Below, piece after piece: positions 8,074 through 16,463 of a DNA stretch of 64,000 nucleotides. This DNA comes from DASXRA01 sp035263725 (lineage in GTDB: Bacteria > Actinomycetota > Actinomycetes > Mycobacteriales > Jatrophihabitantaceae), in contig DATFRC010000054.1 in the NCBI GenBank assembly GCA_035263725.1, forward strand, positions 1-64,000. The letters are read 5' to 3'. The position numbers and the translations under genes were made by a program. The notes beneath the pieces are model-generated. The model was not told the DNA's origin. It made no database searches and was given only the letters and a program-made list of their open reading frames with translations. Each line of letters opens with the position of its first letter. Positions within the stretch are counted from its first letter, which is position 1.

Positions 8074-9498
8074 ATGGCGAATTTCGTCGATCGCGTCGTG
8101 CTGCATGTGCGGGCCGGCAACGGTGGCCACGGGGTCGCGTCCATTCACCGTGAGAAGTTCAAGCCGCTGGGCGGCCCGGACGGCGGCAACGGCGGCCGCG
8201 GCGGCGACGTACTGCTCGTCGTCGACCGCAACGTCCAGACATTGCTGGACTTCCACTTCCACCCGCATCAGCGCGCTGGCAACGGCAGGCCCGGTGCCGG
8301 CAGCAACCGCAACGGTGCCGACGGCGCAGACGTGGAACTCGCCATACCTGACGGTACGGTCGTGCTGGACGAGCGCGGCGAGGTGCTCGCCGACCTAACC
8401 GGCGTGGGCACCCGGTTCGTCGCCGCGCAAGGTGGCCGGGGTGGTCTCGGCAACGCGGCGCTGGCCTCGCCGCGACGCAAGGCGCCCGGCTTCGCGCTGC
8501 TCGGCGAACCCGGCGAGGAACGCGATCTCATTCTGGAGCTCAAGAGCGTCGCGGACGTCGGGCTGGTCGGCTTCCCGAGCGCGGGCAAGTCGTCGCTGAT
8601 TGCCGCGATGTCGGCGGCCCGTCCCAAGATCGCCGACTACCCGTTCACCACCTTGGTGCCGAACCTCGGTGTGGTCAGTGCCGGCGACACGACGTTCACG
8701 ATGGCCGACGTGCCCGGGCTCATCCCCGGCGCGGCGCAGGGCAAGGGCCTCGGCCTCGACTTCTTGCGGCACGTCGAACGATGCGCAGTCCTGCTGCATG
8801 TCGTCGACTGCGCGACGCTCGAACCGGGTCGCGACCCGATCAGCGACGTCGACGCGATCGAGCGGGAACTGTCTCGTTACGAAGGCACGCTGGCTGACCT
8901 GCGGGACCGACCGCGTCTCGTCGCATTGAACAAGATCGACGTTCCTGAGGCGGCGGAGCTGGCCCGGCTGGTGCGCCCCGAGTTGGAGCACCGCGGGCTG
9001 CCGGTGTTCGAGGTGTCGGCAGTGAGTCGGGCAGGGCTTCGCGAGCTGGCGTTCGCCCTGGCAGCGGCAGTCGTGGCGGACCGCGCGGCACATCCGATTC
9101 CGGAGACACGCCCGGTATTGCACCCCAGGGCCGTCGACGACGCCGGCTTCACGGTCGAGGCGGACACCGACGGGTTCGTCGTGCACGGGACGAAGCCTGA
9201 GCGCTGGGTACGCCAAACCGACTTCGACAACGACGAGGCGGTCGGCTACCTGGCCGACCGGTTGGCCCGCCTCGGCGTCGAGGACGAGCTCGCCCGTCTC
9301 GGCGCTCAACCCGGCGCGGCGGTGACGATCGCCGGGGTCACGTTCGACTTCGAACCGGCATCCGCCCTCGCTGCCGAGGAGTACCGGCCGACGCGGCGTG
9401 GCGCGGACGAGCGATTGGAGCGCCCGAGCCGCGTGCGCGCGACGGAACGGCTCGCCGCGAAACGCGCCCGCCGGCAGCACACGGACGACGAGACATGA
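8074..9498 (+). CDS. obgE: GTPase ObgE/CgtA
   Basis: Obg-family GTPase involved in late 50S assembly and stress control. Three domains are visible. The N-terminal glycine-rich Obg fold (VASIHREKFKPLGGPDGG, residues 1-155) comes first. The GTPase core has G1 GFPSAGKSSL near residue 168, G3 DVPGL and G4 NKID near 287. The C-terminal OCT domain follows (about 345-425), with an Arg-rich tail as in actinobacteria. Length 474 aa. GAGGAGG lies just upstream of ATG 8074. The stop overlaps proB as ATGA. Confidence 0.96.
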   Translation: MANFVDRVVLHVRAGNGGHGVASIHREKFKPLGGPDGGNGGRGGDVLLVVDRNVQTLLDFHFHPHQRAGNGRPGAGSNRNGADGADVELAIPDGTVVLDERGEVLADLTGVGTRFVAAQGGRGGLGNAALASPRRKAPGFALLGEPGEERDLILELKSVADVGLVGFPSAGKSSLIAAMSAARPKIADYPFTTLVPNLGVVSAGDTTFTMADVPGLIPGAAQGKGLGLDFLRHVERCAVLLHVVDCATLEPGRDPISDVDAIERELSRYEGTLADLRDRPRLVALNKIDVPEAAELARLVRPELEHRGLPVFEVSAVSRAGLRELAFALAAAVVADRAAHPIPETRPVLHPRAVDDAGFTVEADTDGFVVHGTKPERWVRQTDFDNDEAVGYLADRLARLGVEDELARLGAQPGAAVTIAGVTFDFEPASALAAEEYRPTRRGADERLERPSRVRATERLAAKRARRQHTDDET

Positions 9499-10586
9499 GC
9501 CGGGATGCGATCGCAGCCGCGCAGCGCGTCGTGGTCAAGGTCGGCTCGTCATCGCTCACCTCGCGTGGCCGTCTCGACCCGGCCCGACTCGGCGCACTCG
9601 TCGACGCGCTTGCCATACACCGGCGTACGGGACGCCAGGTCGTGCTCGTCTCTTCGGGTGCGATTGCGGCCGGCATCGGGCCGCTGCGTCTCCGTGCGCG
9701 TCCCAACGACCTGGCCACCCAGCAGGCGGCAGCGAGCGTCGGGCAGTTGCTGCTCGCCGAGCGGTACGCCGTGGCGTTCGGCCGGCACGGGCTGACGGTG
9801 GGTCAGGTGCTGCTGACCGCCGACGACCTGCATCGCCGCGGCCACTACCGCAACGCCAGCCGCACCTTCGAGCGGCTGTTGGCCCTCGGCGTCATTCCCA
9901 TCGTCAACGAGAACGACACCGTGGCTACGCACGAGATCCGCTTCGGCGACAACGACCGGCTCGCCGCGCTCGTCGCGCACCTGGTCCGGGCCGACGCGCT
10001 TGTGCTGCTGTCGGATGTGGACGGTCTCTACACCTCCGAGCCGCGCCGTGCCGGAGCGCGCGCACTGACCGATGTGCAATCGCTGGACGAGCTCGCTCAG
10101 GTTCGCCTGCGCGGTGGCGGCAGCGGCGTCGGTACCGGCGGCATGGCTACCAAGATCGAGGCTGCCACGATCGCGACGAGCTCGGGCATCCCGGTCCTGC
10201 TCGCTGCGGCGACGTCGGTTGCCGACGCACTCGAGGGGCGGGACGGCACGGCGTTCCATCCCACCGCCGATCGGACGGCGTCGCGGCTGTTCTGGCTGCA
10301 GCACGCGACCAAGCCGCGCGGTCAGTTGGTGCTCGACGCCGGTGCGGTCACCGCCGTGGTGGCACGCCGGGCTTCGCTGCTGCCCGCCGGCATCGTCGGA
10401 GTCAGTGGCGACTTTGAGTCGGGTGATCCCGTCGAGCTTCTCGGCCCCGACGGCGCCGTGGTCGGCCGCGGCCTGGTCAGCTACGACTCCGCTGACCTGC
10501 CGGCCCTGCTGGGCCGCAAGACGCACGATCTGCCTGCCGAGTTCCGCCGCGAGGTCGTCCACCGTGACGATCTTGTCCTCCTGTAG
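9495..10586 (+). CDS. proB: Glutamate 5-kinase
   Basis: ATP-dependent phosphorylation of glutamate, the first step of proline synthesis. An amino-acid kinase domain (residues 1-255: VVKVGSSSLTSRGRLD, VLVSSGAIAAG, VNENDTVAT, LLSDVDGLYT, GTGGMATKIEAA) is followed by a C-terminal PUA domain (about 275-350), the normal full-length 363-aa form. It starts with the ATG overlapping the obgE stop. The partner proA lies 0.9 kb downstream, separated by a secreted esterase. Confidence 0.96.
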   Translation: MSRDAIAAAQRVVVKVGSSSLTSRGRLDPARLGALVDALAIHRRTGRQVVLVSSGAIAAGIGPLRLRARPNDLATQQAAASVGQLLLAERYAVAFGRHGLTVGQVLLTADDLHRRGHYRNASRTFERLLALGVIPIVNENDTVATHEIRFGDNDRLAALVAHLVRADALVLLSDVDGLYTSEPRRAGARALTDVQSLDELAQVRLRGGGSGVGTGGMATKIEAATIATSSGIPVLLAAATSVADALEGRDGTAFHPTADRTASRLFWLQHATKPRGQLVLDAGAVTAVVARRASLLPAGIVGVSGDFESGDPVELLGPDGAVVGRGLVSYDSADLPALLGRKTHDLPAEFRREVVHRDDLVLL

Positions 10587-10657
10587 GAGGTCTTCCGCTC
10601 TACACGTCGCGACGCCATAGTTTGCGTTACGCGAGCCTCGGTGGAGGAGGGCGGCGG

Positions 10658-11455
10658 ATGATGAGACCGTCAGTCAGCGCCGGGATCGCCGTCCTGGCGG
10701 CACTGGGAACGTTCGTCGCGACGGCCGCGGCCGCCGCGCCGGCCGTGACGCCGCAATACGCGGCGCTCGGCGACTCGTACGCGTCCGGTGTCGGCAGCCG
10801 CACGTACTACAGCGACAGCGGCTCGTGTTACCGCTCGCCGTACGCCTACGCGGTGCTCGACGCGGCGCGCGTCGGCGCAGCGCTCACGTTCAACGCGTGC
10901 AGTGGCGCCAAGGCGGCCGACGTGCAGAACAAGCAGCTCGCCGGGCTAACCACTTCGACGCGGTGGGTCACCGTGCAGGCCGGCGGCGACGACCTCAACT
11001 TCTCATCGGTGATCACGACATGCGCCGAGCCGTCCTGGCTCGGCGACTGCGACAAGGCCGTGGCTAACGCGCAGAGCATCGCACGCAACACGCTGCCGGG
11101 ACGCCTTGACGCGCTCTACAACGCGATCCGGTCACATGCCACGAAGGCGAAGGTGACCGTTGTGGGTTACCCACGTCTTTTCAACGGCGTGGACTGCAAC
11201 GCGGCAACGTGGTTCAGCGCTCATGACGAGTCGATCCTCAACCAGACGGCGGATCTGCTCGACAGCACGATGGCCGGTCGAGCGTCGGCGCACGGCTTCG
11301 CGTTCGTCAATCCGGAGCAGGCGTTTATCGGGCACGCTGTGTGCGACAAGGTCGAGTGGATCAACGGGCTGTCCAATCCGGTCAGGGAGTCCTACCATCC
11401 AAACCGGAGTGGTCAGTCCGCTTACGCCAATCTGGTGGACGCCGACCTGGTCTGA
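10658..11455 (+). CDS. Secreted SGNH/GDSL-type esterase or lipase
   Basis: Extracellular SGNH-hydrolase. An N-terminal signal peptide (MMRPSVSAGIAVLAALGTFV with an AxA cleavage region) precedes block I ALGDSYASG (nucleophile Ser), block III QAGGDDLNF (Asp-Asp where many have Gly-Asn) and block V SYHPNRSGQ (catalytic His). Six Cys suggest disulfides. It resembles Streptomyces/Mycobacterium secreted GDSL lipases; substrate unknown. The start is ATG 10658 (or 10661) behind GGTGGAGGAGGG; an in-frame TTG upstream is less likely. Its place between proB and proA is unusual. Confidence 0.88.
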   Translation: MMRPSVSAGIAVLAALGTFVATAAAAAPAVTPQYAALGDSYASGVGSRTYYSDSGSCYRSPYAYAVLDAARVGAALTFNACSGAKAADVQNKQLAGLTTSTRWVTVQAGGDDLNFSSVITTCAEPSWLGDCDKAVANAQSIARNTLPGRLDALYNAIRSHATKAKVTVVGYPRLFNGVDCNAATWFSAHDESILNQTADLLDSTMAGRASAHGFAFVNPEQAFIGHAVCDKVEWINGLSNPVRESYHPNRSGQSAYANLVDADLV

Positions 11456-11511
11456 GATACCGCACCGCGACGAGCTGCGACATGTCCAGAGAGCAAGGCA
11501 CTACGACGCCG

Positions 11512-11517
11512 TAATCT
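11512..11517 (+). promoter_or_regulatory. -10 box of leaderless proA transcript
   Basis: TAATCT ends 6 nt before the proA ATG (11524), the spacing of leaderless actinobacterial transcripts that begin at the start codon. No Shine-Dalgarno is visible, which fits. It suggests proA has its own promoter separate from obgE-proB. Confidence 0.5.
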
Positions 11518-11523
11518 TGGGCC

Positions 11524-12780
11524 ATGGGCGATAAGACGACCGCCGAGGATGTCCACGCCGTCGCGACGCGCGCGCGCGACGCTGCCGCCGAGCTCGCCCC
11601 GCTGCCGCGCGGCGCCAAGGACGCGGCCCTGTTTGCGATGGCCGATGCGCTTTTCGAAGCAACCGACGCGGTGCTGTCGGCGAACGCCGACGACGTCGCT
11701 GCCGGGAGGGCCGCCGGCACGTCCGACGCGCTCGTGGACCGGCTCACACTGACTCGGGAACGAGTCGCGTCCATGGCCACCGGGTTGCGGGAGATCGCGG
11801 CGCTGCCCGATCCGGTTGGCGAGGTGGTGCGTGGCTACACGCAGCCGAACGGGTTGGAAATCCGGCAGATCCGCGTTCCCATCGGCGTGATCGCGATCGT
11901 GTACGAGGCACGGCCCAATGTCACCGTCGACGCGGCCGGGCTGACGCTCAAGAGCGGCAACGCCGTGCTGCTGCGCGGGTCAGCGTCCGCGTACCGGTCG
12001 AACACCGCACTCGTCGAGGTGCTCGCCGGCGCGGTTGAAAAGGCAGGACTGCCCGGCGACGCCGTGCAGCTCGTGCCGGGTACCGACCGCAGCAGCGTGG
12101 GTCACCTGCTCAGCTCCCGGGGCCTCGTCGACCTGATCATCCCGCGCGGCGGCGCCGGCTTGATCAACTACGTGGTGGAGAACGCGACGGTGCCGGTGAT
12201 CGAGACCGGTGTGGGCAACGTCCACGTCTATGTCGACGCCACCGCCGATCTCGATGTGGCCGAGCGCATCGTCCTCAATGCCAAGACGTCACGGCCGAGC
12301 GTCTGCAACGCCGCCGAGACGCTGCTCGTGCATCGCGCGGTCTCCGCCGAGTTCGTGCCGCGGGTCATCGCGGCCCTCCGGGCGAGCGGCGTCACCGTGC
12401 ACGGCGACGACGCGTTCGTTGCGGCGGGCGCGACGCCGGCTGCCGACGACGACTGGGCCACCGAGTACCTGTCGCTCGACTTGGCGGCCCGTGTCGTCGA
12501 CGACGTCGACGACGCGATCGCCCACATCCGTCGCTGGTCGTCCGGACACACTGAGGCGATCGTTACTCGCGACCTCGACACGGCGCGGCGCTTCGTCGCC
12601 CGTGTCGACTCCGCCGCTGTCATGGTCAACGCCTCGACGCGGTTCACCGACGGGGGAGAGTTCGGCTTCGGCGCTGAGATCGGTATCTCCACGCAGAAGA
12701 TGCACGCCCGGGGGCCGATGGGACTGCCTGAGCTCACCACGACGAAGTGGGTCGTGACCGGCGACGGCCAGGTGCGGTAA
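11524..12780 (+). CDS. proA: Glutamate-5-semialdehyde dehydrogenase (gamma-glutamyl phosphate reductase)
   Basis: NADPH-dependent reduction of gamma-glutamyl phosphate, second step of proline synthesis and partner of ProB. An aldehyde dehydrogenase-like fold of 418 aa. Signatures are IGVIAIVYEARPNVTVDAAG, the catalytic Cys261 in SRPSVCNAAETLL, and the C-terminal STRFTDGGEFGFGAEIGIST. No RBS precedes ATG 11524; a -10 box 6 nt upstream suggests a leaderless message. It ends 8 nt from the convergent DUF1707 gene. Confidence 0.96.
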   Translation: MGDKTTAEDVHAVATRARDAAAELAPLPRGAKDAALFAMADALFEATDAVLSANADDVAAGRAAGTSDALVDRLTLTRERVASMATGLREIAALPDPVGEVVRGYTQPNGLEIRQIRVPIGVIAIVYEARPNVTVDAAGLTLKSGNAVLLRGSASAYRSNTALVEVLAGAVEKAGLPGDAVQLVPGTDRSSVGHLLSSRGLVDLIIPRGGAGLINYVVENATVPVIETGVGNVHVYVDATADLDVAERIVLNAKTSRPSVCNAAETLLVHRAVSAEFVPRVIAALRASGVTVHGDDAFVAAGATPAADDDWATEYLSLDLAARVVDDVDDAIAHIRRWSSGHTEAIVTRDLDTARRFVARVDSAAVMVNASTRFTDGGEFGFGAEIGISTQKMHARGPMGLPELTTTKWVVTGDGQVR

Positions 12781-12788
12781 CGCCCGGC

Positions 12789-13202
12789 TTAGTAGTAGCG
12801 GTGCGGCGCGAAACGGCCACCGCGGAAGCGGGGACCGCCGAAGCGCCGCCCGATGAAGAAGATCCAGAGGAACGGGAACAGGAAGAACGGCGGCACGCGG
12901 AGGAACGCCACCCACGCGATGCACGCGAGGACGAGCAGGACAGCGACCGCGGGCCACCAGTTCGTCCGGGGGCGCGGAGGCTGTGGGGGGTTGAGGTCGG
13001 GCAGATCGGCGAACAGCGGGGCGAGGTCGGATGCGGTGCGGGCCTGGTAGGCGCGCTGGACGCGCTCGTCGAACTCTTCTGTGGTGAGCCGCCCGGCGGC
13101 CAGGTGCTCGCCGAGGTCAGCGGCGGCGCGCTCCCGCTCTGCGGTGCCGATGCGAAGCTCACCCATGGCAACACTGTAATCGTTCTTACGAGGGCCTGCC
13201 AT
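12789..13202 (-). CDS. DUF1707 domain membrane protein
   Basis: Small protein of about 137 aa. The N-terminal DUF1707 motif is LRIGTAERERAAADLGEHLA then GRLTTEEFDERVQRAYQART and a Pro-rich linker; it is followed by one or two hydrophobic segments (WWPAVAVLLVLACIAWVAFL) and a basic Gly/Arg-rich end. The start at 13202 overlaps the response regulator stop as TAATG, implying coupling; conserved sequence begins at a second Met (13166). DUF1707 proteins are widespread in actinobacteria and of unknown function. Being coupled to a two-component system suggests an accessory or target role, which is inference. Confidence 0.82.
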   Translation of the reverse strand: MAGPRKNDYSVAMGELRIGTAERERAAADLGEHLAAGRLTTEEFDERVQRAYQARTASDLAPLFADLPDLNPPQPPRPRTNWWPAVAVLLVLACIAWVAFLRVPPFFLFPFLWIFFIGRRFGGPRFRGGRFAPHRYY

Positions 13203-13846
13203 TAAGAGTCGAGGTACCGCAGCACAGCAAGCACCCGCCGGTGGTCCTCCTCGGACGGCGGCAGGTCGAGCTTGGTGAGGATGTTGGCGACGTGCTTCTC
13301 CACTGCCCGTTCCGTGACGACCAGCCGCCGCGCGATCGCGGCGTTCGAACGGCCCTCGGCCATGAGGCCGAGCACCGCGCGCTCGCGGGGCGTGAGGACG
13401 GCGAGGGCATTGCCTCGGCGGCTCGCGCCGAAGAGTTGCGTGACGACCTCCGGGTCGAGCGCGGTGCCGCCTTTTGCCACCCGGGTGAGTGCGTCGAGGA
13501 ACTCCCCGACGTCGGCCACACGGTCCTTGAGCAGGTACCCGACGCCCGCCGACGACGTGGCGAGCAGCTCAGCGGCATAACGTGTCTCGATCCACTGCGA
13601 GAACACCAGCACGCCCACCCCGGGGCGTTCCCGGCGGATCGCGATGGCGGCGCGCAGACCTTCGTCGGTAAAGCTCGGCGGCATCCGGATGTCGACCACG
13701 GCGACGTCCGGCACGTGTTCGGCCACGGCGGCACGCAGCGCGTCGCCGTCCCGGACTGCCGCCACCACGTCGTGGCCTCGATCGACGAGCAGTTGGGCGA
13801 GCCCGTCACGCAAGATTGCGGCGTCCTCAGCAATGACGATGCGCAT
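13202..13846 (-). CDS. NarL/LuxR-type response regulator
   Basis: DNA-binding response regulator of 214 aa. The receiver domain has the acidic pocket (IAEDAAILRDG), phospho-acceptor Asp52 in VVDIRMPP and Lys107 in GYLLKD. The C-terminal LuxR helix-turn-helix is TPRERAVLGLMAEGRSNAAI to VEKHVANILTKLDLP. It begins 3 nt after the histidine kinase stop, so they form one operon and a cognate pair. Targets are not shown by the sequence; the coupled DUF1707 gene is a candidate co-regulated product. Confidence 0.93.
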   Translation of the reverse strand: MRIVIAEDAAILRDGLAQLLVDRGHDVVAAVRDGDALRAAVAEHVPDVAVVDIRMPPSFTDEGLRAAIAIRRERPGVGVLVFSQWIETRYAAELLATSSAGVGYLLKDRVADVGEFLDALTRVAKGGTALDPEVVTQLFGASRRGNALAVLTPRERAVLGLMAEGRSNAAIARRLVVTERAVEKHVANILTKLDLPPSEEDHRRVLAVLRYLDS

Positions 13847-13849
13847 GCG

Positions 13850-15127
13850 TCAGCTCCTCACCGGCAACTCGACCGTGATCGTCGTGGGACCGCCCGGCGG
13901 GCTGTCGACGGTCAGCATTCCGTCCATGGTGCGTACCCGCTCGTCCAGCCCGGAAAGGCCGGTGCCGGCACCGATGCGCGCGCCGCCGTGCCCGTCGTCG
14001 CTGACCTCGGCGCGAAGCCGTCCGCCGTGCTCATGGACGCGCACAACCGCGTGCTGCGCCCCGCTGTGTCGCACGACGTTAGTGAGCAGCTCGGCGACGC
14101 AGAAGTACATGATCGTCTCGATTGCCGGCGACGGGCGCCGCGGCACGCTCGCATGCAGCTCGACCGGAACTGCGCTGCGCGCGGCCAGCGTCGCAAGCGC
14201 TGCCTCGAGCCCTTGATCGAGCACCGGCGGATGAATGCCGCGCACCATGTCGCGAAGCTCTGCGATCGCGTCTTTCGCGTTGTCGTGCGCGCTGCCGACT
14301 AGTTCGCGCACCCGTTCCGGGTCGGACGTCTCACGAGCCTGGCCGAGGCTCATCGCGAGCGCGACCAGCCGGGCCTGCGTCCCGTCATGCAGATCCCGCT
14401 CGATGCGGCGCAGAGCCGCGGCGGAGTCCTCGACGGCGCGGGCCCGGCTACGTTCCAGCTCGCGCACCCGCTCGCCTCGTGACGTCGGCCCGAGCAGCCA
14501 GCGCATCATCACTCCATCGAGCGCAACTACTGCCCGCACCGGCCACGGCACCAGGAAGATCGCGACCAGGCCGGCCGCCGACACGAGTAACGCGCGTGGC
14601 CACGTCTCGATGAAGTAGTCGCCGAACTGGATGCCCGAGTGATGCACGACGCCGCGTGAGTCCACGTTGGTGGGGTCGAACCCCTGCCACCACACGGGGT
14701 AGGTGAACGCCAGCGCCGCCCACGACCAGAGCACGACGGCACCGAATGCGCCGCCGATCGCCAGCACGAACTTGACGATCAAATAGGCGAGCGCCCGCCA
14801 TCCGGGACCGTCGGACAGCGCTGCGCCGAGCCAGCCCAGTAGCCCCGGGTTGCGGCGAAACGGCGGCGGGTTCCCTACCTGGATGCCGACAAGAGAACGG
14901 CCCAGTGCGCGGTGCAGGCGCCCGAACCACCTCCCGGCCAGCACCGTCAACCCGATCAGCGGCAGTCCCAGGAAGGTGATTGCGAGGAAGGTTCCGGCCG
15001 CGAGGAACGTCACGGTGAAGCAGAACCCGACCAGCGCAAGCGGTGCGCTGATCAGCAGGTAGCCGAAACTCGCCCAAGTCCGCGCTGCGATCGGTCCGCG
15101 GAGAAACGCCCGGGCCTGCTCGTTCAT
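13850..15127 (-). CDS. Sensor histidine kinase (HisKA_3 type) with putative sensor domain
   Basis: Membrane histidine kinase of 425 aa. The N-terminal half has four or so hydrophobic segments matching the actinobacterial 'putative sensor' domain (FGYLLISAPLALVGFCFTVT, then GLPLIGLTVLAGRWFGRLHR). Then comes the HisKA_3 box RIERDLHDGTQARLVALAM, with the phosphorylated His in LHDG, and a HATPase_c domain (ELLTNVVRHSGA, VSDDGHGGA, GTGLSGLDERV). This is the NarX/DesK architecture. The signal is unknown. It pairs with the response regulator 3 nt downstream. Confidence 0.92.
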   Translation of the reverse strand: MNEQARAFLRGPIAARTWASFGYLLISAPLALVGFCFTVTFLAAGTFLAITFLGLPLIGLTVLAGRWFGRLHRALGRSLVGIQVGNPPPFRRNPGLLGWLGAALSDGPGWRALAYLIVKFVLAIGGAFGAVVLWSWAALAFTYPVWWQGFDPTNVDSRGVVHHSGIQFGDYFIETWPRALLVSAAGLVAIFLVPWPVRAVVALDGVMMRWLLGPTSRGERVRELERSRARAVEDSAAALRRIERDLHDGTQARLVALAMSLGQARETSDPERVRELVGSAHDNAKDAIAELRDMVRGIHPPVLDQGLEAALATLAARSAVPVELHASVPRRPSPAIETIMYFCVAELLTNVVRHSGAQHAVVRVHEHGGRLRAEVSDDGHGGARIGAGTGLSGLDERVRTMDGMLTVDSPPGGPTTITVELPVRS

Positions 15128-15146
15128 GATCTGCTCAGGGTGCCAG

Positions 15147-15368
15147 CTATACGTGGCGCCGGCGTCGGCGCAGCCAGATGAACGCCCCCAGGAGCACGGC
15201 GAGTCCGGGTCCGGCGTGAACCGCGAGTACCCCGGCCAGCGACGGTCCGCCCCAGTCCTGGCGATACGAGGCGGGGTTGCCGTAATCGATCTGGAACAGC
15301 TCGGCGACGCCGCGGACCACCGCGTACAAGGCGATAACGCCGGCCACGACCTGCAGTGTGCGCCTCAT
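15147..15368 (-). CDS. Small hypothetical membrane protein
   Basis: A protein of 73 aa starting MRRTLQVVAGVIALYAVVRG, with two hydrophobic segments (about residues 5-20 and 40-62) and a run of Arg at the C-terminus (WLRRRRRHV). No family recognised. It lies 20 nt before the histidine kinase on the same strand, so it is probably the first gene of that operon and might be part of the sensory unit. An in-frame GTG/ATG further upstream (to 15416) would add a basic, non-conserved-looking stretch. Confidence 0.6.
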   Translation of the reverse strand: MRRTLQVVAGVIALYAVVRGVAELFQIDYGNPASYRQDWGGPSLAGVLAVHAGPGLAVLLGAFIWLRRRRRHV

Positions 15369-15454
15369 GCGTTTCAGCTTGCCGCCGTGCACTGGCCGAT
15401 TCGATGGCGCCAGCACTGGCGTTCACGGTGCGGTTAACCGAACCACGGGGTCCG

Positions 15455-15460
15455 TAGGAT
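15455..15460 (+). promoter_or_regulatory. -10 box of leaderless nadD transcript
   Basis: TAGGAT ends 6 nt before ATG 15467, the standard leaderless spacing; no Shine-Dalgarno is present upstream of nadD. Confidence 0.5.
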
Positions 15461-15466
15461 CACGCC

Positions 15467-16069
15467 ATGTCGGCGCGACGAGTCGGGATCATGGGCGGGA
15501 CGTTCGACCCGATCCACCACGGCCACCTCGTCGCGGCCAGCGAGGCTGCCGACAGCTTCGGCCTCGACGAGGTCATATTCGTCCCGACGGGCGCGCCGTA
15601 CCAGAAGTCCGAGCGGGAGGTCAGCCCGGCTGAGCACCGTTACCTCATGACCGTGATCGCAACCGCGTCGAATCCCCAGTTCTGGGTGAGCCGCGTCGAC
15701 ATCGACCGGCCCGGTCCGACTTACACCATCGACACGATCCGGGACATCACCGCGTTGCAGCCCGCAGCCGAACTGTACTTCATTACCGGGGCCGATGCGC
15801 TGGCGCAGATCCTTTCCTGGCACGAGCACGAGGAGGCGCTTCGGCTGGCCCGGTTCATCGGCGTGACCCGTCCCGGCTACGTGCTCTCCGACGCGCACCT
15901 GCCGGTCGACACGGTCACCCTGATAGACGTTCCGGCGATGGCGATCTCCTCCAGTGCGGTGCGCGGACGTGTCCGCGGCGGCAGGCCGATCTGGTACCTC
16001 GTGCCGGACGGCGTCGTCCAGTACATCGCGAAGCATCATCTGTACCGCGACGTAGGCTCGCCCACGTGA
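15467..16069 (+). CDS. nadD: Nicotinate-nucleotide adenylyltransferase
   Basis: Transfers AMP from ATP to nicotinate mononucleotide in NAD synthesis. 200 aa with the nucleotidyltransferase signature GIMGGTFDPIHHGHLVAASE at residues 7-26 and the ISSSAVRGRVRGG phosphate-binding motif near 165. The nadD-rsfS-gpgP order that follows is the same as in Mycobacterium tuberculosis. Confidence 0.96.
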   Translation: MSARRVGIMGGTFDPIHHGHLVAASEAADSFGLDEVIFVPTGAPYQKSEREVSPAEHRYLMTVIATASNPQFWVSRVDIDRPGPTYTIDTIRDITALQPAAELYFITGADALAQILSWHEHEEALRLARFIGVTRPGYVLSDAHLPVDTVTLIDVPAMAISSSAVRGRVRGGRPIWYLVPDGVVQYIAKHHLYRDVGSPT

Positions 16070-16094
16070 CTGCGTTCTCCCGGAATGCCAGCTC

Positions 16095-16463
16095 GTGACG
16101 GCCACGGACACCGCGCGCGAGCTCGCCCTGGTGGCGGCCAACGCCGCCGCGGACAAGCTCGCCACCGACATCGTCCTTATCGACGTCAGCGAGCGGCTGG
16201 TGATCACCGACGTGTTCGTGATCGCAACCGGCAACAACGAACGGCAGGTCGAGGCGATCGTCGACGAGGTGGAGGAGAAGCTGCGGCAGGCGGGCGTGAA
16301 GCCACTGCGCCGCGAGGGTCGCCGCGACGGCCGGTGGGTCCTGCTCGACTACGCCGACATCGTGGTGCACGTGCAGCACGCCGAGGAGCGGTTGTACTAC
16401 GCGCTCGAGCGGCTGTGGAAGGACTGCCCAACGATCGATTTCGCCCCCGACGGCCAACGGTGA
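16095..16463 (+). CDS. rsfS: Ribosomal silencing factor RsfS
   Basis: RsfS/Iojap protein, 122 aa, which binds L14 on the 50S subunit and blocks subunit joining when nutrients are low. Recognised by ERLVITDVFVIATGNNERQV and DGRWVLLDYADIVVHVQHA. The start is GTG 16095; the stop overlaps the next gene as GTGA. Adjacent to nadD as in most bacteria. Confidence 0.95.
   Translation: MTATDTARELALVAANAAADKLATDIVLIDVSERLVITDVFVIATGNNERQVEAIVDEVEEKLRQAGVKPLRREGRRDGRWVLLDYADIVVHVQHAEERLYYALERLWKDCPTIDFAPDGQR

Noticed and set aside
10587..10657. Small gene between proB and the esterase
   Set aside because: Only an in-frame TTG extension of the esterase; a strong Shine-Dalgarno points to ATG 10658.
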